The translations under genes and the position numbers were made by a program. A DNA stretch of 64,000 nucleotides. Source: Rana temporaria (lineage: Eukaryota; Chordata; Amphibia; Anura; Ranidae). The notes beneath the pieces are model-generated. The model was not told the DNA's origin. It worked only from the letters and a program-made list of their open reading frames with translations, and searched no databases. Shown piece by piece: positions 55,700-64,000 of the stretch. Every line of letters begins with the position of its first letter. Positions within the stretch are counted from its first letter, which is position 1. Where the stretch lies: assembly GCF_905171775.1 (NCBI RefSeq), contig NC_053497.1, positions 34,846,764 to 34,910,763 of the forward strand. Direction: 5' to 3'.

Positions 55700-56390
55700 A
55701 AAATCAGTCGATCTCTTACATCTAGCACACCTTACCGTACGGTCAGCCGGGAAAAACCGACACGACATAGAATCTTTAGTTTCTCGGTTGCATCCTCATA
55801 TTATATCTATCTATCACCGAAACATGGTTCAAAGCCGACTACCCGGCCCTTTTGGATGACATGCTACCAGAGGGTTACAACATTATCACTAAAAACCGCC
55901 CAGGCTCCCGCAGGGGTGGCGGGGGTCGCAGTAATTTTCGACCAATCCATTGCATGTACCGAACTGTCCATCCCCCTATGCTTCCTCCTTTGAAGCGCTG
56001 GCTACCCGATGCCTGATCGATAACAACAACAGTGTCCTCCTCCTTACCATTTACCACCCTCCAGGTTTAGGAGATGCCACTTTTATTGCAGACTTCAACG
56101 CCTACATTCTACAGGCACTAACCCTGGCCGACAGGATTATAGTAAAGGCACTCTAAACTATTGGCTGGAATGTCCCTCGGCCTCCAACGCCAACCTCCTT
56201 CTACAGGATATGACGGAACTTGGTTTTTCCCCAACTCGTCAATGGACCCACACAAAGGCCATCAGCTCGACGTCTTATTCACATTAAACTGCGCCTGTGA
56301 GGATCTTACTATCACCGACATCCCCCGGTCTGACCATAAAATGGTGAGCTGCAAATTTTCCGAATTTGTCCCACGCTCCCCTATGTCAAA
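55700..56390 (+). pseudogene. LINE apurinic-type endonuclease, frameshifted
   Basis: Pieces in different plus frames read HLTVRSAGKNRHDIESLVSR, then LPEGYNIITKNRPGSRRGG with GVAVIF, a degenerate DFN segment at 56085, and DLTITDIPRSDHKMVSCKF. These correspond to the N-terminal strand, the RRGGGVA block, the (G)DFN motif and the SDH terminus of LINE endonucleases. At least three frameshifts separate them. Confidence 0.75.
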
Positions 56391-57149
56391 AAAAACAATG
56401 ACTTCAGGCCCCCCTAGTCGAAATCTGAAAAAGGATTACCACAAATAGATTTTCCCGAACTTATCAAAAACAGCACGTTTTGTCAACCCGCCTGAACCGC
56501 AAAGAAGCCACGCTGGACGACTCAGAACGGGACACAAACTCGCTGGAAAAGGCTATTTCACTATTCGAACAAAAACTAACTACTACACTTAACATCCTAG
56601 CTCCTCTGACTATCCATAAAACAGACCTAGACTTACAAAATCTAGACCCTGGTATAACGATTCTCTCCATCTCAATAAAACCATCTGCCGTCGTCAAGAA
56701 AGAAAATGGCTTAACACCAGATCTACCAAAGATCTTGCTACATATAAAATTGTTAGTAAAAGCTATGCTAAAAGTAATCGTTCAGCAAAACGAACGTTCC
56801 TTTAGACACAGATTAGGAAAGCAAACAAGCAATCTGAATTGTTCAAAGTTATGAAGGAACTTTGTGCCCCTAAAAGATTCCAGCCACACATTGTGCCATC
56901 CCAAGAGCTATGTAACAACATCTCGTTGGGATTCTCGAGCAAAGTATCAAGACTCCTCACACAATGCGCCAACAACTCTTCAGGCCTCCCCAATCAAGCC
57001 CCTCTTAACACGAATCACTGCCCAAAAAAACTTTTTAGTTTCGAATTGGTAAAGACCCACAACCTGGAAGCCTTGATTTTGAAATGAAAAACTACTTACT
57101 ACCCCGGAGAAGTCTGCCCTGCTTGGCTCATCCAGGAGAACTTACACAC

Positions 57150-58592
57150 CATTATTGATGATTTACGCTACCTAGTCAACCGCTCACTCCAACATGGGAT
57201 TGTTCCAACAACTCTAAAACACGGCTTTCTGACTCCACTTCTAAAAAAAGCCGGCTTGGACTCGACCGACACTAACAACTTCCGACCCATTTCAGCTTCT
57301 CATTTTTTAGCTAGAGTTATCGAAAGAGTGGCTCTTCTCCAGCTCCAAACTCATTGTGAGGATGGCCTGCTCTTCCATGATCTACAGTGGGGCTTCCGCC
57401 CTGGGAGGGGAACCGAGCTGGTAGCTTTGTCCACTCGAGAGAAGCTCCTTAACGTGGTGGATGCGGGCGGGTCGGCAGCCCTGGTGCTGCTCGACCTGTC
57501 TGCAGCCTTTGACACCGTGGATCACTCCATCCTGCTATCCAGACTCGAGTCATCTTTCGGGCTGGGAGATACCGCCCTTGCTTGGTTCCGTGATTTTTTA
57601 ACAGCTCGCACCCACCAAGTTAAGAGGGGCTCTTTTCTATCCCCGATTACAACAGTGGAGAATGGGGTCCCTCAGGGATCGGCCCTGTCCCCCATTCTCT
57701 TCAACATTTATCTTAGGCCTTTACCCGAAATTATTGCTAAACATGGTCTATGGTTCCATTTGTACGCGGACGACGTCCAGTTGGTAGCCGATGATCTAAC
57801 TTACCCTGACATGCCCTTAAGATTGGCCAATTGTCTGCGTGACATTTACCACTGGATGACCATCAACAAACTGTGCCTCAATGGTAACAAAACAGAGGTC
57901 ATGATAGTTGGAAAAGGCAAGACCGACGTTCTTCAAAATTGGCCCACTGAGTTGGGCTTGACACCAAATCCGAAAGATAAGGTGACGGTCCTGGGGGTTA
58001 TCCTTGACGAAAAACTAAGTATGATTCCCCAGGTTAGACAATCGGTTTCGAGAGCCTCCCATTTTCTACGACTTATCCGCAAGGCAAAACATCTCCTGAC
58101 CCAAGACCAGAGGAAAGACTTAGTCCAGGCACTAATTATTTCTCGCCTTGACTTTCCAAATGGAGTCCTACTAGGCATTCCAATGAAATGGTCTAAGAAA
58201 CTGCAGCTGGTGCAGAATCAAGCAGCCAGGCTTATCTACAAAAGCAAGACCATATCAGCCCTGTGCTCAAAGAACTTCACTGGCTTCCTGTTACAAAACG
58301 GGCCGATTTTAAAATCCTCTGTCTGATCTACAGGGGCTACCACCAGCTGGGCCCACAGTTCCTATCAGATCTGACTCCACACTGTATACCTAGACGCTGT
58401 CTTCGCTCAGCCGACAAAGCTCTACTCATTGGCAATACTGACAGGCTAATTTCTATAGGAGGAAAACGGATTGGCTCCGCGGGGGCGACTCTCTGGAACC
58501 AAATCCCGCTTAACAGTCGCATCTCCCGAAGCCTATATGCGTTCAGGAAGAAGCTGAAGACCTGGCTATTCTGCCAAGCATTTCAATCCTAG
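57150..58592 (+). pseudogene. LINE reverse transcriptase, one late frameshift
   Basis: One frame from before 57256 to 58326 contains NFRPIS, LQWGFRPGRGTE, VLLDLSAAFDTVDHSILLSR, VPQGSALSPILFNIYL and the catalytic FHLYADDVQLVADD, followed by LCLNGNKTEVMIVG. This is a complete set of RT blocks with YADD intact. Near 58240-58265 the frame shifts into KELHWLPVTKRADFKILCLI and continues to WLFCQAFQS stop at 58592. The RT core itself is uninterrupted, making it the best-preserved transposon gene here. Confidence 0.88.
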
Positions 58593-58726
58593 GCCAATTT
58601 TTCTTCGCTGATTTCTTGTTTTTTTTCTCCCTTCTCTTTTATTTATGCTCCCCTCGCCAGAACATCCGGGCTATTTTGTCACAAAGCGCTTTGGCACCAC
58701 CGACCGGTGGTATATGCGCGCTTCCC

Positions 58727-58764
58727 AAATAAATAAATAAATAAATAAATAAATACATACATAC
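58727..58764 (+). repeat. LINE 3' tail of AAAT repeats
   Basis: About seven AAAT units followed by short ACAT units, directly after the LINE 3' UTR. Confidence 0.85.
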
Positions 58765-58929
58765 TAAGGCCAAGATTTAGATACCAGCAATAAATTTAAT
58801 CCAGGGGTTTTAAATATTTTCTAAAATATATTGCTCAACTTTATAGGTCATTATCCAAGACACATTGTGCTTGACCACAGAATAAGAGGTCATTGGATTG
58901 TTCAAAGCAACATTGTCTTTATTTGTGTA

Positions 58930-59870
58930 TGTTAGAGGGGAAAAAAGTATTTGATCCTCTTGCTCATTTTGTATGTTTGCCCACTGACAAAGAAATGATC
59001 AGTCTATAATTTTATTGGTAGGTTTATTTTAACAGTGAGAGACAGAACAACAAAGAAATCCAGAAAAACACATTTCAAAAAAGTTAAAATTGGATTTACA
59101 TTTTAATGAGTGAAATAAATATTTGACCCCTGCGCAAAACATGACTTAGGGCCCTTTCACACGTACGGACAAACGGTCCGTTTTTTACAAGTCCGTAAAC
59201 GGACTTGTAATGCTTCCCTATGGGATTGCAGACGTTAGCGGATGATGCATCCGCAAAGAGACACTTTTTCGGACGGAAGAAAACCGTATTCATCCGATTC
59301 CCCATAGGGGAGAGCGAAGGAAAGACAGTGTGCAGGGACCGCCCTGTCCGCCGACAGCTCAGCGGGGATTTACGCATGATCCCCGCTGAGCCGACGGACA
59401 CACAGGCTGGATCAATACGGATCCGTGAGAAAGGACCCTTAGTACTTGGTGGTTCTCACAGAGGTCAAACGTTTGTCATTGGCCACCAGGTTTGCACACA
59501 TCTCAGGAGGGATTTTATATTTTATCCCACTCCTCTTTGCAGATCCCCAAGGCTGAGGTCTGGTAACTCGAACCTTCAGCTCCCTTTACATATTTTCTAT
59601 GGGATTAAGGTCTGGAGACTGGCTAGGCCACTCCAGGACCTTAATGTGCTTTTTCTTGAGCCACTGCTTTGTTGCCTTGGCTGTGTTGTGGGTCATTGTT
59701 ATGCTGGAATACCCTTCCACAACCCCTTTTTGCTACGCTGCAGGATTTCAGTCCTTCATGGCGTAGTGTTACCAATTGTTTTCTTGGTGACTATGGTCCC
59801 AGCTGCCTTGAGATCATTGACAAGATTCTCCTGTGTAGTTCTAGGCCGATTCCTCACAAGTCTTCATTAG
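58930..59870 (-). pseudogene. Tc1-type transposon relic interrupted by a MITE
   Basis: It contains a 3' flank like that at 37380-37548 (AAAGAAATGATCAGTCTATA). After the insert comes the reverse complement of Tc1 transposase coding sequence: CCACCAGGTTTGCACACATC, GGTCTGGAGACTGGCTAGGC, CTTGAGCCACTGCTTTGTTG. Frames are broken. Interrupted at 59149-59438. Confidence 0.7.
59149..59438. mobile_element. Harbinger-type MITE inside Tc1
   Basis: Ends GGGCCCTTTCACACGTACGG / ATCCGTGAGAAAGGACCC with TTA on both sides (59146-59148, 59439-59441). The core has GGTCCGTTTTTTACAAGTCC. 290 bases, non-coding. Confidence 0.8.
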
Positions 59871-59991
59871 GGTTGTCCCGATACTTTTTTTCTTTCTTTT
59901 AAAGTCATGTGAAAGTGGCACCAATATACAGCACCGATGATGTGTGGATTGTGCCAGTAGTTTTGTGTGAGAGAGATAGATATATTATATA

Positions 59992-60265
<274 letters not shown>

Positions 60266-60282
60266 TGGCCAGCAACTTGTAT

Positions 60283-60590
60283 TGCATACAAATGGCAAAG
60301 AATTGTCAGCCAACACAAAACTACGTGGTTTTTCAGCACTTTAGCGCCACCTTCTGCTAATGTTATGGTGAGCATTGCTTCTGAGCATGCGTTTTTGGAG
60401 TTTTGTCCGATGGATAATCCGACAACACACATTTGTTGGCAGACAATTTTAAAGCATGCTATCCCACAATTGTTGGCGGAAAATCTGACAATTGTCCCAT
60501 GGATCGTACAAACGGTCAGATTTTCCCACAACAGCCTGTCACACAATTTCCGTTGGATAATCCGATCGTGTGTATGAGGCTTTAGAATAG
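60283..60590. mobile_element. MITE fragment of the GCCTCATACACACGATCGG family
   Basis: The right end GATAATCCGATCGTGTGTAT + GAGGCTTTA is intact. The left end is lost in the microsatellite. Confidence 0.6.
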
Positions 60591-60931
60591 GAGCAGGAGT
60601 AGGTTTAGCCATAGTTGGAAGTTCAGTCAAAATCTACTTTAATAAGCGAGTTGGCATACTCAAATTTACCCAGACTAATTGATTTAAAAGTGTTGATAAG
60701 ATTTGATATCAGCCACACAACAGCGTATTGTTTTCCATCAGCCAACACAGACATACATGCCTTTCCACTTTTGTAGCAACATTTTTGAGAAAACCCAACT
60801 GCATATCCGTTATGTGCTCGTACATACCATACATTTACATTAGCGTTTTCCAAAAAATATGCCGCAGCTAACTTAACATGGCATGCTCTGCCCCAATAGC
60901 TGGGCTAGGGACTGGGTCCAGTTCTCTTTAA

Positions 60932-61262
60932 CCACTTCCATACCGGGCACTTACGCACCTTCCTGACCAAGCCAATTTTCAGCTTTCAGCACTGTCGCAC
61001 TTTGAATGACAATTGCGCGGTCGTGCTACACTGTACCCAAACAATTTTTTTATCATTTTGTTCCCACAAATAGAGCTTTCTTTTGGTGGTATTTGATCAC
61101 CTCTGCGTTTTTTATTTTTTGCGCTAAACAAAAGAGTGACAATTTAAAAAAAAAAAAAAAACACAATATTTTTTACTTTTTTATTTAATAAATATCACAA
61201 TTTTTTTTAAAAAAACTTGTTTTCCTCAGTTTAGGCCGATACGTATTCTTCTACATATTTTT

Positions 61263-61298
<36 letters not shown>

Positions 61299-61883
61299 GC
61301 AATGATCATATATTGATTGGTTTGCGCAAAAGTTATAGCGTTTACAAAATAGGTGATAGATGGCATTTTTATTTTATTAATTTTTTTACTAGTATTGGCA
61401 GCGATTTGCGATTTTTTTACTGTCACCGTGACATTGCGGCGAACACATCGGACACTTTTGACACGTTTTTGGCGCCATTCACATTTATACAGCGATTAAT
61501 GCGATAAATATGCACTAATTACTGTATAAATGTGACTGGCATTCAAGGGGTTAACACTAGGGGGTGAGGGAGGGGTTAATATGTATACCTGTATTGTGTT
61601 CTAACTGTGGGGGAAGGGGGGTGACCGATCTATGTCCCTATGTACAAGAGACACAGATCGGTCTCCTCTGTCCCCTGACAGGACGTGGAGCTCTGTGTTT
61701 ACACACAGAGCTCCACGTCACTGCTCTGTCGTTACCGATCGCGGGTACCAGGCACGCGCATCGGCATCTCGGGCTCGCGCGCCCCCCAGTGGCCGGAGGA
61801 ATACAAGACGTCAAAAGACGTCCTGTTGAATATTCAGAGTCATCGTGAAGCCGTCATTTGACGATGGCCCGGTGCTCAAGTGG
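60932..61883. mobile_element. CCACTT TTAA-target element (complete)
   Basis: Ends CCACTTCCATACCGGG / GTGCTCAAGTGG with TTAA both sides (60928-60931, 61884-61887). The body matches 520 and 12586. Confidence 0.85.
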
Positions 61884-61929
61884 TTAACACAATGGAGAAG
61901 CCAAGTTCCTAATTCTTAAACCCTTTGTT

Positions 61930-62125
61930 AGGGCAGACGGGTTGATTTACCATTGCTGGAAAGTGCAAAAATCAAACTCACTTCTGCATAGTAACCAATC
62001 AGCTTCCAGTTTTTTTTTTTTTTGCCAAAGCTGAATTGAACAAGCTGAAGTTAGAATCCGATTGGTTTATATGCAGAAGCGATTTAGATTTTGCAGTCTC
62101 TAGCTTTAGTAAATAAACCCCACAT
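61930..62125. mobile_element. fold-back MITE, second copy of the 29115 family
   Basis: Contains GTAACCAATCAGCTTCCAG and its diverged complement, ending CTAGCTTTAGTAAATAAACC. Confidence 0.7.
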
Positions 62126-62584
62126 TATTGAAATTGAGTATAACTGATGAGATATCTTCCTACGCAGTACAGCCCGGGTTCATTATGGCAGAAACAGCTT
62201 CCCAGCAACCTCATAACAAAGAGGACCAAGTAGATTTTTTTCTTGCAGAAGATTCCAGAATACATTTCAAAATGGCAAGCCGATTTATTTATTTCCAGAT
62301 TTTGCCATGTGAATGAGGCATGTAACAAATATAAAGCCAATGTTATCCCAAAAAATAAATAAACCCTTTAAAGTTAAGGAAAAGTGGAAAAATACTACTG
62401 GGCCTGTAAGGTTATCTTAAGGTATTGATGTTGATGTGATTGATCTGGTTCCCAAGTAGGCAACTTCTATATGACAAAGGAACTCTACGACCTCATTGGT
62501 TTCTAGTGCAATGTACCAAAAACAAACAAAAAGCACCACTGCTAAAAGATCCAGATAGTACTATATTCCAATAAAGGTCAGGAC

Positions 62585-63482
62585 TAGGGTTGTCCCGATA
62601 CCGATACCAGTATCGGTATCGGGACCGATACCGAGTATTTGCGGGAGTACTCGTACTCGCGCAAATACCCCCGATACCTAAATAGAATACCCCCCCCCCC
62701 CGCCGCATCGGTTAAACGCTGTGCGTGAACATCACAGCTTTCATTTGAATAGCTGTAGTGTTCCCGCGCGTATAGACACTCCCCCTTGCCCGGGATTGGA
62801 TGGGTGATCGCGATCTGTCCAATCCCGAGCAAGGGGGAGTGTCTATACGCGCGGGCAAAACAGCTATTCAAATGAATGCTGTGATTTTCTCCATGCGGCG
62901 GCGGCTTTCGGCGGCAAAGGTATGGGGGACATGGCTAGAGGGACATGGCTAGAGGGACATGGCTAGAGGGACATGGCTAGAGGGACATGGCTAGAGGGAC
63001 ATGGCTGCATATGTGAGGGACATGGCTAGAGGCACATGGCTGCATATGTGAGGGACATGGCTAGAGGGACATGGCTGCATATGTGAGGGACATGGCTAGA
63101 GGGACATGGCTGCATATGTGAGGGACATGGCTAGAGGGACATGGCTGCATATGTGAGGGACATGGCTAGAGGGACATGGCTGCATATGTGGGGGACATGG
63201 CTAGAGGGACATTGCTGCATATGTGAGGGACATGGCTAGAGGGACATTGCTGCATATGTGAGGGACATGGCTAGAGGGACATGGCTAGAGGGACATGGCT
63301 AGAGGGACATGGCTGCATATGTGAGGGACATGGCTAGGGGGACATGGCTGCATATGTGGGGGACATGGCTGCATTTGGGGACACATTTAAAAAAAGTATC
63401 GGTATTCGGTATCGGCGACTACTCGAAAAAAAGTATCGGTACTTGTACTCGGTCCTAAAAAAGTGGTATCGGGACAACCCTA
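62585..63482. mobile_element. hAT-type MITE with expanded minisatellite
   Basis: Ends TAGGGTTGTCCCGATACC / GGTATCGGGACAACCCTA are flanked by the perfect 8-base duplication GTCAGGAC (62577-62584, 63483-63490). 898 bases. The interior carries an inverted pair around TATAGACACTCCCCCTTG and the array at 62925-63375. Confidence 0.93.
62925..63375. repeat. 14/21-bp composite minisatellite
   Basis: Units GAGGGACATGGCTA (14) and GAGGGACATGGCTGCATATGT (21), mostly alternating as a 35-base higher-order unit, with a run of pure 14-mers at each end. Confidence 0.92.
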
Positions 63483-63490
63483 GTCAGGAC

Positions 63491-64000
63491 AATCAAAAGT
63501 TTCCAATGCTTTTCAGGGGTCCAAAATCACCCCCTTCATCAGGGCCTGACCTCATCAAGGTCATAGTTAAAAATAAAAATACCCCCCAAATGCAGCGGCT
63601 ACCCTTTTAAAGGCCCCCCTGACCTTTAATTGAATAAAAATCGTACTTTGGCCTTTTAGCAGTGGTGTAGTGCATTTGTTTACATTTCGAATGCATGTCT
63701 GGTGCATTTTAAAGTGACTGAAAAAAAATAACCTCTTCTGTAACCTGCACCACCAAATGGCCCCCTGATAAGGGGAAGATAATGCTCCAGTACCTGCCTA
63801 AGCCGGCACTTCTGGAGTGTCGATCTCTAGTGTCTACCAGATGCAGAAGAGTCAGGTGTCAGTTTCTGCAGAGACTGTAGGGATTATTTTCCTATATGTG
63901 GCTGGGTTCACACTAGCTGAGACCGCAGGGGCACAGCAGGGGGTCCGGCGTGTCCCGGTTCTCCGTTTCAGGTTCAAATCAGGTCCGACCATTTGCCTAA
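63491..64000. other. no gene recognised; truncated MITE at window end
   Basis: From 63903 the sequence GGCTGGGTTCACACTAGCTG resembles the start of TTCACAC-ended Harbinger-type MITEs, but the right end lies outside the window. Confidence 0.35.

Larger units (their letters stand above)
55190..58764 (+). mobile_element. L2/CR1-type LINE, nearly full length, inactivated
   Basis: From 5' to 3' it has a GC-rich leader (55310-55550), apurinic endonuclease remnants (55700-56390), a linker, reverse transcriptase (57150-58330), a C-terminal segment (to 58592), a 3' UTR with CAAAGCGCTTTGGC and a tail of AAAT repeats (58727-58755). Order and tail fit L2/CR1 clades. Frameshifts in endonuclease and reverse transcriptase make it inactive. 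Its 5' boundary is inferred. Confidence 0.85.

Noticed and set aside
62925..63375. Regular spaced repeat array, CRISPR-like at first sight
   Set aside because: Units are contiguous without unique spacers and lie inside a hAT MITE in a vertebrate genome.

Overview
This is a vertebrate genomic window, most likely from an anuran amphibian (a ranid-type frog). I infer this from the repeat families I recognise, from long AT-rich introns packed with DNA transposons, and from a PLD3 protein that is clearly vertebrate but not mammalian. There is no prokaryotic gene organisation.

The one host gene I can support is a PLD3-type member of the phospholipase D family. It lies on the minus strand from 49208 down to a stop codon at 23640-23642. 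Ten coding exons join in phase with consensus splice sites and give 486 residues: a short cytosolic tail, one membrane anchor, a lumenal N-glycosylated domain and two complete HKD motifs. The first coding exon with the start methionine was not found. The introns carry most of the mobile DNA.

Layout. 1-460: minisatellite. 520-7250: DNA-transposon derivatives, including two ~740-bp MITEs. 7593-10028: a four-level nest of elements. 12341-14370: a Tc1 relic turned into an inverted repeat and interrupted by two TTAA-target elements. 18070-19860: minus-strand DIRS-like retrotransposon relic. 20470-23170: hAT MITE, tRNA-type SINE and the element that hosts both. 23640-49208: PLD3, with a 29-bp minisatellite, a solo LTR, Tc1 relics and a PIF/Harbinger-like element in its introns. 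That last element carries a MADF-type exon and a ~97-bp minisatellite. 49490-55140: mostly repeats. 55190-58764: decayed, nearly full-length L2/CR1-type LINE with endonuclease and reverse-transcriptase remnants. 58930-64000: an interrupted Tc1 relic, a large compound microsatellite, another TTAA element and a hAT MITE with an expanded minisatellite.

The window is therefore a record of nested insertion. Several insertions can be dated relative to one another from intact target-site duplications (TTAA, TTA, TA, 5-bp and 8-bp). Apart from PLD3 I see no intact protein-coding gene. All transposon genes here are broken.
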